Assembly (NCBI RefSeq): GCF_000003815.2
Contig: NC_049989.1
Location: 16,092,522-16,156,521, forward strand
Origin: Branchiostoma floridae
Taxonomy: Eukaryota; Chordata; Leptocardii; Amphioxiformes; Branchiostomatidae
Direction of reading: 5' to 3'
DNA length: 64,000 nucleotides
The notes below the pieces were generated by a model. It was not told where the DNA came from. It was given only the letters and a program-made list of their open reading frames with translations, and made no database searches. Positions 12,211 to 26,000 of the stretch are shown in pieces. Each line of letters begins with the position of its first letter. Positions within the stretch are counted from its first letter, which is position 1. Made by a program: the position numbers and the translations under genes.

Positions 12211-12830
12211 CCACCCCTAGTTGCAGTGTATATGGTGCTGTGTACAGTCAATACAGACAAACTGAACTACAAATACCTGGCATCTTTCAATGAGTTGCCA
12301 AGCCTATTGTGCAATATGATATTTCTAGTATACATATGAAGCTGTTTTTATGACTAGCTGCTTGTTGCAACGTGGTAGAAGTCAGAGGATATGAACAAAA
12401 TTAATTTCTTCACAAAGTTGATGTTTTGTGACGTTGCCAAAGGGGAACGTGGGTTTTGGCTCATTCCCTGTCACACTATCAACATACTAGCCTGCTATAT
12501 GCAGTAACTAAAAGGTACAACAATCGTTATACTAGTAACATTACATACCTAAATGTAAGCGAGGCAGAAAGGTAGAGACTAGTAGAGTAGTAGGTACATG
12601 TAGGTAGTGGAGCAACACTGTAATTCCTAAAATTCTTCCAGTGGTTTTATGTTTGCAAATCCAAAGTCAAAGTCAAAACCACCAGCTGTGTTTCCATTAC
12701 AATAGAGTGTGTGACGATAGTGCTACCTCACAAAGCTCAGTCATACAGTAGACACATACTGGGATACTTTTCTATTGTGATTCCAATGCATGACTGAAGG
12801 ATACACATGTGAAACCCAATGGAAAGCATA

Positions 12831-13408
12831 CGAGGGGCATTCAATAAGTAATGTCCCTGACCCATTTCCCATAGCAGGAGATTAATGAAACTTGGCACAG
12901 TTATTAGTCTTTCTCTTCATAGGAACCACCCAGAGTTATGCATTTCTCCCATCATTTGATGTAGCTCTGGACACCGTTCTTGTAGGACATCCCAGGTTTG
13001 TCCTCCGACAGGTGCCTCATCTATGGCAGAAGAGGGACGACCAGGTCTGGGAGCTGTTTCCACAGACTTCCGGCCTTGTTTGAATTCAGGATGCCAGCGT
13101 TTTACAAGGTCATATGATGGGGCATCATCACCATAAGTTGTTTTCATTTCATCAAAAGTCCCTTTTGGTGTGCGTCCTTTCAAATACAAAAACCGGATCA
13201 CTGCGCGGCACTCAACTTGCTCCATTTCACACCTGGTCCATTTCGCACCTGACTCAGTTCAAACACCAGTAAATCAGTAACCACAATTAGTTCAGAGCTG
13301 TTTTTTGCAACATAACCCATAGAGATATGACTCATTACACATGCAACATTTCATCTAGATCAGACAACTGGCAGTGGGTCAGGGGCATTACTTATTGAAT
13401 GCCCCTCG
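12831..13408 (-). mobile_element. Mariner-type element, 578 bp, copy 2, with truncated transposase
   Basis: Same length and ends as the copy at 7649-8226, with TA at 12829-12830 and 13409-13410. The 102-aa minus-strand ORF (12917-13225) repeats the mariner helix-turn-helix segment with only a few changes, for example KGRTPKG versus KGCTPKG and APSYD versus ALSYD. Equal length and high identity mean a recent common burst. No catalytic domain is encoded. Confidence 0.9.
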
Positions 13409-13569
13409 TAGCTAGTATCCATGACCCACCCAGGCCACAGAAACACAAGGACCTGCCAGCCTGCTGTCTGCTATGCTCCCCTCCTAGGAGTGATTGATTA
13501 CCATGAAACTCATGAGAAACACATTAGAATCACAGTCTCTAGTTGACGATAAGGAAACCTTTCGTATAT

Positions 13570-14285
13570 GTATTCTCTAAAGCAAACATTTTTCACTACC
13601 AAGACAGAATGATCTGAAAACAGACAGAAAAGGGCTTAAACAGTCTTACCTATTGTTGTTGGGTGGTTAAAATGGCTTAAACAGTCTTGCCCTGGTGTGC
13701 ATTGTTTCTAGGAACTATGCAGATGCCTTAGGGCTGAAAACCAAGTTCACACCTAGGTTAGACAATGGACTTCACACATCCGTGTAATTTATTCCTTATT
13801 GATATGCGTAGCCGCACAAGAGAACACTCACCTGAGTTTTGACACCTCATTCCTGATGTGTTAAAACTGTCAGGCTGAAAGGGTCTGACTTTCTTATTGT
13901 GATCTGCTACAAAGTAAACACATCTGGTTCCATTCAATTTCTTGCATGGTCAGGCCAGAAGTGAACAATACTGTAATTTCTGATATTTTCAATGTACTGT
14001 TATGTTCACGGTTTTCACGGTGACAACTGTAACGTGAACTTATCATTACTGATAACAAATAATTCACAGACTTTTTTTATGTGCACTTGCTGCGACAGTG
14101 AACATTTATTTCCGAGAACAAGTCAAATTTTCTCAGACCTTGAAAGTTTGGTACCGAGAAGAAAGTGAATTACAGTAGTTAGTATCTTTATTCAGCCCCT
14201 TTAACCACCCAATAACAATAGGTAAGACTGTTTCAAGACTGTTTCAGCCCTATTCTGTCCGTTTTCAGATCATTCTGTGTTGGTA
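13570..14285. repeat. Inverted repeat, about 90-bp arms, long spacer
   Basis: The left arm includes ACAGTCTTACCTATTGTTG and GGGTGGTTAAA; the right arm has the complement, TTTAACCACCCAATAACAATAG. Arms extend over blocks resembling AGAATGATCTGAAAAC on both sides. Probably a non-autonomous DNA transposon; ends not defined. Confidence 0.6.
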
Positions 14286-15689
14286 ATTAGGAACCCTCTG
14301 ACTTTAGGGAATAAAGGCAAGATAGACACAGGAGATACTTCCTCTTCTGCTGGGTGTGTTTCTCTTGTCTTTCCCCAGAGTTTTGACTACTGAACTGAGC
14401 TTTGTGACGGAGTCTATCACAAACTAAAACTGTGGTTAACTCTCAGTTTCCTCCTTATCACAAAATTAAATCACTGCAGACTTAAATGCAGTATTTTACT
14501 TGCAGTATTTTACTACACATGCCAGATCATTGTTTGGTAAATACTTGAATAGAGCATGTTTCATTCAAGTATGCATTTGAAAAAGATAACAACATCGAAC
14601 CAACAGATGTGGCATTGTGTCTTTATTTCCTTCCTATAGTATCCGTCAGCAAAGTTGTCTACGTATTGCTTAAACCTAACTCTTTTAATAGAGGAATCTG
14701 TATGAATGAACCATACTAGCTAAGGTATAACATCACCAGAATATCATGCACCTCAAGTCTGCCAAAAGCACTCCAGTATAAACTCATCTAACGTCTTTGC
14801 TGCCACATTCTTAAGGATGTTGAAGTACTATTTACACTGAAGGGGACGAGGGATTTTTCATATTGCATACTCAACTATTGAGATGAGATAATTTGTTGAG
14901 TTTCTAACAGTCTTATTCAACAAACAGTGGCATTTACCCACCTCATCAGGCAGAAAACTATTGCTGCTATCTAAATCAATCTGTTGATTGAATATAAATC
15001 CATTTGTCTATACATGTAGTATAAATCTGTTGTTGACATTTAAAATGCACATAGCCAGACTTCTATGACAAAGATGATATAGCCGGTAAGCTTCAAAGTT
15101 AAGTTCTAATTTTGCATTGCATATTTCCTCTTTTCTCCTCTTCATTTGCATGCTAAAAGATTATTCCGGTAATTGCTTTTGTTTTGTGTTGAACTGGATA
15201 TTTTTGCAACATTTTATGTTATTTTAACTTCCCGGAATCATATTTTTACGGTTGATTTCTGCCGCGTTGCAGAATACAGTAAGAGTGTGTATCGTACATT
15301 TGTAGTTTGGTATACAAGTCATTAAAAAAATATTATTATCTGACTTTTCCAGTTACGATGCTATGTCAGAAGTACATGCCGTCAAAAGGAAATACAACAT
15401 TCTCACCAGATGTGTGTATTACTCTACTATAATCCTTTGACTTTTCAGTTTCACTCTCATTAGAAACATTGTTTCACCAAAGTCTCCCTACCATCTAAAC
15501 AGATCGGCTATAAAACACCTGACTACTGTTCACACCTCAGACATTCAGTTACATCTGCCTTCAAATCCATTCTTATGATACGTCATCTGCAAATCCCCAG
15601 TAACCAATGTATTGGTTTCTTTCCTCCAGGGCTGGTTAACATTTGTAAAGACTCAAAGTATATTGTTGTTATAAACAGTTCCTAATTAA

Positions 15690-16075
15690 CATAGCCTGGG
15701 TACCATCTGGGTAGTAATTCGCTCCTATGTACATGTTCGCTTCTGCTACCCGCCTGGGGACCTGCACATTCAAACCTTTTGGTGGTAATGTCAGTTAATG
15801 CGCAAATTAAGGAATGGGTTCTACAGCGCTTGTTCAATGACAACAGACCCTCCCCCAACTGGACGGTGGGCGTTTTGGTTCGAACGAGCGCTAGAACCCA
15901 TTCCTAATTCGCTCATGTGAAGGGACCAATCAGCGCCCTTGTCCAAAATTTGGATTCCAGATGTTCACATGGTCAAGGATCCCTGATGGAACAGCAGAGA
16001 AGCAACTGTATCAGGTATATAAGGTATAATAAATGTCAGACCGAGAAGCGACTTTGGATGGTACCCAGGCTACTC
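15690..16075. mobile_element. Foldback element, about 385 bp
   Basis: Outer arms AGCCTGGGTACCATC and GATGGTACCCAGGCT, inner arms GGAATGGGTTCTACAGCGC and GCGCTAGAACCCATTCC. No ORF of interest. Confidence 0.7.
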
Positions 16076-16734
16076 CTAACATGCATTGTTGGGCAAATGC
16101 AGCAATCTGTGGGCCATGGATATAAGTTTGTAAGAACCATGAGAAAAAAGTATACTGTACTGTACAGTTCCCACCATGCTATAATTCGTTTATCATAGAT
16201 CTGCTTGAAAACATTCACAAGTGTAGTACCATTACTAGTGCTGTATATTTTTCCATACTATTACCAATCACTTTAATTTCTCTTTGACTTGACAGACACT
16301 GCAGTCTTGTATTTTATTGCCAAGTTGATTTTTATAATAATACTTTATCACTTGGTTGATTTGAACTCCTCTTCAAGTATTCCGAACTTCATGATATTAA
16401 CATACAATACAATGTATTATGCATGCACTAGTTTTTATGTATCCTTCTCCATTTCATCAGTTACATTTGTATAACACTGCAGTACACCCCATCTTTGAAT
16501 TCTGGAGCTAAACACATTCAAAGTTTTATTCTCCCATCACACAACTCCCTGCTACATGTACTTGTATACAATGCTTACTTCCTTACAGGCCAGCACCAAA
16601 CACCAGAAGTTCCACAAGAAGTGGACTTTAATTCAAAGTTTGAAGTTTCAGTGACTCTGAGTCAAAATTCAACTGTAGTTTCAAACACAAAAAATTGAAC
16701 CGAATTTTCAACTTTCCAACCACAGTCTTGGAAG

Positions 16735-16860
16735 GAATGAGCAATTCACTGCTTCTGGGACATCGTGTTATGCAGATAGAACATGTGACTCAGTGAGCAG
16801 TGGATCATAAGTTGCAGAAAGTCTATGGCATCCCCCGTCTCTGTTGAGGGAGGGTAAGTC
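16735..16860. repeat. Dispersed repeat shared with 48880-48990
   Basis: Blocks GTGACTCAGTGAGCAGTGGA and GTTGCAGAAAGTCTATGGC recur near 48910 in the dioxygenase gene. Class unknown. Confidence 0.5.
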
Positions 16861-17023
16861 CAATTTTTTGTGTGTTGGAAATTACAGAGTTCAACTTTTC
16901 ATTCTCATTCAGAATGACTTCTACCAACACTGATGAACTTTTAAGTCTAGTTTCAGTAATAGTAAGATTTTGCAACACATGAACATCAACCAGTAGCCAG
17001 AATATAAACAGCTGCGTGCAATA

Positions 17024-20000
17024 CTACCACTTGTCCTGCACGTAACAGTTGTAGGAGTACATGTTGAACTGGTTCCGGAGTGGTTTCACCTCAATGTTCT
17101 TCTCTGTGAAGATCCTGATGAGGAAGGATCCCTGTTCCTCGGCGCCGAAGGTGGAGGGAACGATGACGTACTCGCCGGGCTCCAGGTTGGCGCGGAGGAA
17201 CACCTCCCGCAGGTTTATGTACGACCCGGAGCTCGCCACGTCGCGGTGGTACATGAAGTATTTCTGTTGTAGGCGTTCATGGGGATCCTTACCAGCCTGA
17301 AATTTGAGATATCATATTTTTTATAGCATTTGATAATAATTTTACATAAGTTAAATTGTATCACTATCGGCATGCTTGTCTGACAATTCATTATCAGAAG
17401 AATTGATAAATTAATGTACCAGGTCCTGTATTCCTGATTTTGCAATTACTCAGTTTAACATGAGTTTGTTGGCTTCATGGTACACAAAGAGTACATTATA
17501 TAGTCGAATAATATGATCATTAGGCCATGCCAATTAATATCCTTGGTTCTTGGATTTAAAAGAAATGTAGGCAGCGGCCATCATAAAAGCATTGGGCAGG
17601 AAGGAAAACTTGAATGCCGTATTCACTCACAGAGTGCACAGAGGCATAAACAAGTTGTCTTATGACTTTGTTTTCATTGTGTTCTTCCAGTTAGGCATAT
17701 TTTTTTCAATCCGAGAACCAACAAATTAAATTGGCATGGCCTTACCAGACTATGTATGGCCTCTTTTGGTCAATTTTGACCATGGTAAAATCCTGATATT
17801 GACACATGTTGAAATAAAGTGCATTCCTTGTCAATTTGATGGTTATTTCTGATCACAAGGAAACTATGTTGAGAAGATTCCTTAAACGTACCTTATAGAC
17901 GTGCACCCCGATCTGTAGGTTCCTGACTCCCAGGTGTCTCTGTGATCTCCTGTGCTCCTGCATCAAGGCGACCACCACCTTACACTTCCCCTTGTCTTCT
18001 GGAGGGTCGATCTCTGGGTCCCACTCATCTGGTTACAATAGACAGAGAGTTAGGGCGCTCAAATTTCTCAACTATGTTCAGGAAACAAGTACTGAGTATG
18101 AAGTTCCTGTCATCTAGCACAATTTAAATATAGATCTTCCTCATTGATAATGCAAATCATGTCCTAATTTGAATAATTTATATACTGTTACGTCAGTCTT
18201 GATCAAATTACCTATACGGGTTGTAATTCATGAAAAATTATTCATTCTTTCTTGTTTCAGAGTTTGCAACTGCAATGCCATCTGCAGTTCAACTTTTTTT
18301 TAAAGATGCAAGAGGGCCCAAACTTAAACCACTTCTTCCCCACTAAAAGTTGCAATCAAAGCTTGTCCAGAATAAGAGATGTTAAAACCAGAAGTGCCAC
18401 TGCAGTACCATAACAAGTCACTAGGGGGCCCAATCATACCATTTGATGATCAACACCTGCCAACATAACAAGTATCAACTTAGACAATCAATCCATGCAA
18501 TCTCGAATTATCAAGCTCACAGACACCCACACCTACCCACACAGATGCTACTGAAAACATAACCTTTTTGATGAAGATAAAAAAAGAATTTGTACACATG
18601 TATTGGACATTGTAGTTGGACGTGCATTTACCTGGCTCCAGTATTCTGAGTGCGAACTGTGGGTTTGTACACAATGTCATGTATTACCTGGCTCCAGTAT
18701 TCTGAGTGCAAACTGTGGGTTTGTACACAATGTCATGTATTACCTGGCTCCAGTATTCTGAGTGCGAACTGTGGGTTTGTACACAATGTCATGTATTACC
18801 TGGCTCCAGTATTCTGAGTGCGAACTGTGGGTTTGTACACATGTATTACCTGGCTCCAGTATTCTGAGTGCGAACTGTGGGTTTGTACACATGTATTACC
18901 TGGCTCCAGTATTCTGAGTGCGAACTGTGGGTTTGTACACATGTATTACCTGGCTCCAGTATTCTGAGTGCGAACTGTGGGTTTGTACACATGTATTACC
19001 TGGCTCCAGTATTCTGAGTGCGAACTGTGGGTTTGTACACATGTATTACCTGGCTCCAGTATTCTGAGTGCGAACTGTGGGTTTGAACACATGTATTACC
19101 TGGCTCCAGTATTCTGAGTGCGAACTGTGGGTTTGTTGCGTAAGCCTTGATGTTGTTTCTACAGCCGCCTGCCGATGTGCCCTTCTCCCAGAATCCCTTG
19201 ATGTTTGCCTGATGCCACTCCCGATCTGAGTGATCAAAAGAACCATTACTATACATGTAGATGTGACAACGGAACATTAACATTCTAATTTAGCTAAAAG
19301 TATCCTCAGAAATTATGTCTGACTAAGTGATGACATGTTTGACATGTCTGTATTACAGGCGTGCTGGATTTTGGACTGAAGTTAATTTATGTTTTTGGTG
19401 GTCAATAGTAGTATTGATGTTATTTCATAATGCCAGTAATCCATTCCATTAATTGTACAGCTTGATAATGAGTTTGGATAAGTTTAAGTTGCGTTTTCAA
19501 TTCATGGTATTACATGGATTGTAGGGTTTCTCACACTAGCAAAACCACAAGATTCTTTCTGGTGACGAAACTTTTATACGTGGTTGTGGTATACATGTAG
19601 ATCAGCCAGCTCAGGTTTAGAATTCAAAAAAAGGTATTTAATCTAAAGTTAGTTACCTTGCTTTTCTCCAATGCTTTGCTGAGATGGACTTGCATCACAC
19701 AGAGCATGCCAAAAGACTCACTCATTGGACTAATAAGTCTTGTAAGATGGGAACTATCAAAACAACGTGTTACACTCATTACCATTCCACACTGCAAACA
19801 TTGTAACTATTGCACAATTCATTGTTGAAAGCAATGAGTTTATATAACCTCCTTGTTGAAAGCATGGCAGTTAGTTATGTTAAGGATAACTGTCATGCTA
19901 CCTTAGTTGGTTATTAATAAGTATTTGTATCCACCAAAGGTGACTACAGATGTCTACACTTTATCTAGGATAGCCAACCATCTCATTTGTTCAGACTAAC

Positions 20001-23000
20001 ACACTAAACCTAGTATTACTAAGTAGACACAGTGTACATCCTACTGCACCCTTCAACTACTACCAACAACTAGCAGAAACTTACTGTCTGAAGTGTTGAA
20101 TATGTATGTGGGAAAAAGAAAGAACATCATGAGCATAAAAGATTGCTGCTTTTCAGTCGATGTCAACCAACTTAATGGTTGCAGTAATGTCTTACATTTT
20201 TGTTCTACATCATACGTATAAAAACAGTGGTAGTAAATAAGTATGAAGATACATATACTAGCATCTGGTATGACCTGCCCATCAAAAATCTACATGTATT
20301 CTTTTCAACGTGTGTTGCATTTAGACTTACGTCACAATCTTATTATGTTATTCGCATACTCTTATGTTTTCCATTGGGTTTCACATATATACATTGTATA
20401 TCTTGATTGCAGTGTGTTAGGAAGGACATTCATGTGTGCAGCCTAACCATGGTGAACCTGCCTACCCCATTAAGGTAAGGTGAAAGACTCACCCACATCA
20501 GCAATAGCATCAGCGTCGAAGTCTGGGCCTATTGTGCAGATGGTGACCTCTGTGAAGTGTTGGCAGAAGTCCTTAAAATCCATCCTAAAACATCAGAGTT
20601 TGGTGTGAAAAGGACATAGGAAATATGGTTACCATTTTAAGCTTGAGTTAACTTAAGTTTTAATTTTCTTGTCGAAACCCCCAAGTAATGCAAGAGGGAG
20701 AAAATATTAAATTTTGACAGCAATAGAATGCTAAACATTCAAACCTACAGGGATAAAAAACTTCAACATCAAACAAGCATAAAGCCTCGATAGGACATCT
20801 TGAATTTGTCTGGGAGACTCTCGTAAAGCTGTGCACATGTAAAATGGGTATTTGCATGGATAGATATATTGGAAAGTTGAGCCAATTCGTATCCTCCCAC
20901 TATCTTTTACAAAATCAGTATAATTCAGGAATCTTACACCTGGGTGAAGAAAGGAAAGTGGTGTAAAGTGCCTTCCCCAAAGGCAAAACATTGGTGGCAT
21001 GTCATGAGATTCAAACCCAGGACCTCTGTGTTCTCGGGCAAACACCCTAACTCACTGTTACACCACTACGACACCACAATACACGAATATTAGTCAGATA
21101 ATAAGAAAGAGCGGAGTAGTTGTAGCTTGTCCCATCGGTATCTCACCAGAACTCCCCATCGTCCTTGTCCGTGAAGCCTATTCTGTCCCGTTCGTGTTGA
21201 GGGACACGGTTCCAGAGAGGGCTCCTGTGGTGAGTTAGACAGTCGTTAGATGATTGTACCAAGTAGTACACAAATTGATATTGGAAACGCATCTATGAGT
21301 TGTTTTGTCGCTTTAACTTAAAAGTACTCGTAATATCAACTAGTTTTTCTGAACTTATTATTGTTTTTAGAAATTCAGAACCTACATTACCATATGCCAG
21401 AAATATAGCACGTGTCTTTTTGGTTATATCAAGCAACTTAACTGTACTTCCATGAACAAAGTTGTTGAAATGTAGGTTTTGAACATGGTGTCATGAAATC
21501 TGAAGAACTACTTTATTTTCTTACCGGTAGTGCAAGTCAGAGTGAATGCATAAAGACTAACTTATAGATGTTACGAGATTGATATTATAAGAAGAACAGC
21601 AGACGGGTCTAGATATACATACTAGGACAGATAGAGGGTCAAGGGACTTGTTAGGTAGACAGGTTTACAGGTTAACAGACATAGTGACAGAGTTGGCGTG
21701 AGGACTACTTTGGAAATTGTACGGAGCTGGAAATGGTACGGTCAGGTGGAGGGACAAGGTAGATAGGCAGGTATACAGATTAACAAACATCGTGGTGTAG
21801 ACGGTACTGGGAAATGACAGACTCTTGGTTGTTGTGCAGACTTGAAGCTGGATGGGTCATCTACTGAGGATGTGAAAGGTGGGGATGGGGTTCGCACAGA
21901 GGGTAAACAGACTGCATTGACCTACATGTTCCCACACTGTTGCACTTTTTCAAGCAGATATTCCATAGGCCTAGAGAAAAAAAATGTTGTTTCCAGCTAT
22001 AGTCCTAAAAAAATCCAGATCAAAAGATGGGGATACTCATTTTTTAAAAAGACTTCAGATGAAGTAAAGAAAAGGCTGAAGTGACCCTAGAAATATAACT
22101 TAGCGATCAAATCATTTAAAATTGAAATACCTTTACTGGTAATTGAGCATCACATAATATGTCATTACAGATTTTACAAGCAGAAGCAAATTGATAACCT
22201 GCACAAAGAGGCAAAATGTTCATAACATATTCTTTCGTCAACTATGTTTAACGCTTTAATCTGTTAACAGACTGCAAAATACAGGGAGTAATGGTAACGT
22301 TATATTTTGAATTGACCACTTATAGATGTCAGATAAAAAATTTTGTGTCCTTTGTCAGCGTTTGACAAAAAGAGCGTTGGGATTGGCTAGTAAATGCTAA
22401 CTAAAGGTAGTTTGAATAACCAAAAACACAACATTCTTTTCCTAGGCCTAATTAATCAGTGGTTAAAGGAGAGGGGGTTTGGAGAAGTACAACAGAGGGG
22501 AACAACGAGAGTAGCGCCGCGGTACTCACGAGTCACTCCAATCTCCCGTCCACTCTGTGCCGTCGCCCCAGGGGTTGCGGATCCGCACCAAGGGGAAGTC
22601 GCCAAAATTGCTGTGGACCTATTTATTCAACAGAGCCTGTCAATTAGGCATGTACCATTGTGGAAATGTGGAAAATCGTCTTTGCTAAACAATTCATATC
22701 TGGTATAAAATTGATGTCTTAACCTTTTGTGAGTATTTGAGATCTTGAACACATGATTTCTTAAAAGAAATAATCACTAATTCCAATTGTACTTAATTTC
22801 AAGCCGTCAGTGTAATTCTTATTTTACGCAAAACTTTTCTCTTTGTGGTCTGAACTGTCTTATATTTACCATGGGTTTACCTGTCCCGTAAGACAATGTT
22901 GCTTCTATTTTTTTGCCCCCCCCCCTCAAACTTACAATGTATTTGAGGTCTTGAACACGTGATTTCTTAAAAGAAATAATCACTTAATTCCAATAGTACT

Positions 23001-26000
23001 TAATTTCAAGCCGTCAGTGTGATTCTTATTTTACAGCAAAACTTTTCTCTTTATGGTCTTTACTGTCTTATATCTACCATGGGTTTACCTGTCTCTTAAG
23101 ACAATATTGCTTCTGTTTAGATACCCCCCCCCCCAAACTTACAATGTATTTGAGATCTTGAACACATGATTTCTTAAAAGAAATAATCACTAATTCCGAT
23201 TGTACTTAATTCCAAACCGTCAGTGTAATTCTTATTTTACAGCAAAACTTTTCTCTTTGTGGTCTTTATTGTCTTATATTTACCATGTGTTTACCTGTCT
23301 TGTAAGACAATATTGCTTCTGTTTAGATGCCCCCCCCCCTCAAACTTACAATGTGTACAGAAGTGATACTGTAGGCATGGCCACCCACAAGACCTTGCGC
23401 TGTGACGCCGTGTTGGGTCAGTGCTTGTGTCGTCTGAAAATGAAAAAAAAAACAAGTGATGTACTGTTAACAGACATTCCTTATAAATCATACAATTCTA
23501 ATCAAGTGCTGCAAGCTAACCTTAGTTTACAAATTTACAAATTTGATTGATTTCTTAAGCAAATGGCATCAAAAGGCCAAGAGCAAGGCTAGAAAACCTG
23601 AGGTCAGGGGTTTGATTCCTGACATTCCTAGCTCGCTAGTCATTTGGAAAGCCACTTTCCTCGACTTTCCTCACTTCAACCAGGTGTAAAAATGGGTGCC
23701 TGACTTTGATTGAGGAGATAAAAGACAGTGAAAGGAGGGGGATGGGCTGTGCCCTAGATACAGTGGATACACTGCCCTGCGGCTTCTTGAGGCAATGGGA
23801 CCACAAAAAGGCTATGAGACTACAAAAAGGCTATGAGACTACAAAAAGGCTATGGGACTGCAAAAAGGCTATGGGACTGCAAAAAGGAAATGGGACTACA
23901 AAAAGGCTATGGGACTACAAAACGGTTATGGGACTACAAAAAGGCTTTGGGACTACAAAAAGGCTGTGGGACTACAAAAAGGCTGTGGGACTACAAAAAG
24001 GCTGTGGGACTACAAAAAGGCTGTGGGACTACAAAAAGGCTATAGGACTGCAAAAAACACTATGGGACTACAAAAAGGCTATGGGACTACCTTCACCTAT
24101 AAAACGTATATTTCTTTACCTTTTTTGAGGTGGTGAAGAAGGCTCGTTTCTTGAAGGCTCGCCTCATGATCTGATACAGGTTTCCTGGCGCCTTCTTTAA
24201 GTCGTAGCTCTCTGCCATCCCACCAGTCAGGTCCTCCAGGGCGTCTATAGCCTGTCCGCCATTCAGCGCCTCGTATGAACCACGGAGTCTACAGAAAAGG
24301 GATTGAAAACGATGTTACTTACTTAAGACAATGTTCTCATTGAGGAAATATGCCATGTGCAATACTCAACATACTAGTACATATTCAGAATAGGGTAAAC
24401 CTTTGGCAACTGCCTTAAAGCCTTTGCAAAACAGTTCAGTTGCTGCTTGTTGATGAAAATGGTATTGAGACTCATCTTCCTATTGAACGGCATTTGCTAT
24501 GTACTCTAGTATGTTGTTACCATCTGTCTATTCTTCGGACCATTTCCAAGCCTTCCTAACCCATGTCCAAGACTTAGGAACTCATTTCAGAGCCTTCTAC
24601 CAACCATTTCTGCACACACGTACACTTCCATTTCTTTTGAAGACGGCTTTGCAATAGATTGGACAATGTTTGGAAATTGTTTGGAAGGCTTAGAAGTAGT
24701 CTAGAGAAGCTAGCTTGCCCTCTATGGCGCGTTGGGCTTTCGTAGATCTCAGCTTACTTGGCATAGAGCTTCTCCACCAAAGCAACATAGACATTTTCCA
24801 CCAAAGCAACATAGACATTTTCCACCAAAGCAACATAGACATTTTCCACCAAAGCGACATAGACCTTCTCCATCAAAATAACATATAAACATAGCTTAAT
24901 CAAAGGCAAGTCACATGTTAAGATCACGAAGACTTTGCTTACTTGGCATACGCCTTTTCCACCAGAGCGCTCCAGAACTCGTTGGGATCGCTGGAGCGGC
25001 AGTACATGGGCTGCTGGCCGGCCATGGTCGGCAGCATGTCATCCACGATGGTGTCTACCCACTTCCCGTAGCGCCAGAACTTGAAGTGGAACATGCCGAC
25101 ATACGAACCCTCACCCTCGCCCTCCTGCCACATGTACTGGTCACGTGGGACAACCTGGTCACGTGGCAACATTGGGTGAGCAACCGAGTTGACGTTGATG
25201 TTAAAACTCCAAACGTTTTATGTATTTAATCTCGGGGACAATTGATCTCACTTCTATCTGTATCAATCATGATCATACCTAACACATGGTGACTATTAGG
25301 AACAAGAACGGAATGTTGACAGCACCCTCGAATTAAATCATATCAAAGATTCTCTGAAAACTTGGTGACAACCCGTTCAAAGTTGGATGCTGCAAATGAA
25401 CTGGGCTTGAACGATTCTAACTGGGCAATGTCAACAGTAACCTTTTTATCAACAGCTAGAAGTCCAAGGCAATGAAAGAAAAAAATACGTTAAACTAGAA
25501 ATGTAACATTTGCAAAGGAATCTATAGTGTTTGATATCACATGGTCTAGTTCAACAAACTACTGGACTATCTATTCGTAGTCAAAATACATTCGTATATA
25601 TGGTGACCGGCAACTCCCGCCTAGCCCTGCCACTTACTACATGTTATCTAACACCACAGGGTGTCTACTACTTTACCAGCAACCATGGTAACGTACTATC
25701 CTTCGGTCGAGGTCATTGACTTTATTTCTTTGGAAAAGAGGAAGAATAAGAAATTGAACAAAAATGAAGTGAAGGTAGATATAAAAGTTTAATACCAATT
25801 TAATACAAATACTGTCGAGATCACTTTAAAATGTTGTTCCGACCTTTTCCATGAGAGCGGAGTCCCGGCAGATGGCGGCAAGAGACACCAGGAACCAGCA
25901 GTCTCCCAGCATGCCCTGGATGACGTCATCGCGGCTGATTCCGTCCACCAATAGGCGTGGTTGCGTCACCCCCATAATTTCCTTCGGAGATGGGGAGAGA

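Larger units (their letters stand above)
11412..17023. other. Convergent intergenic region between the two calpain genes
   Basis: No gene recognised. Both genes point into this region, so it holds both 3' UTRs. Contents: assembly gap, dispersed repeat (11850-12210), 578-bp mariner-type element (12831-13408), large inverted repeats (13570-14285 and 15690-16075). No EF-hand-like exon was seen that could extend the minus-strand calpain. Confidence 0.6.

Noticed and set aside
18629-19130. CRISPR-like direct repeat array
   Set aside because: Units are contiguous with no unique spacers and consist of calpain exon and intron sequence in an animal genome.
23706-24136. Three overlapping ORFs of 70-140 codons rich in Lys-Gly-Leu-Gln
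   Set aside because: They arise from the 19-bp minisatellite, which is open in all frames; the region is a calpain intron.
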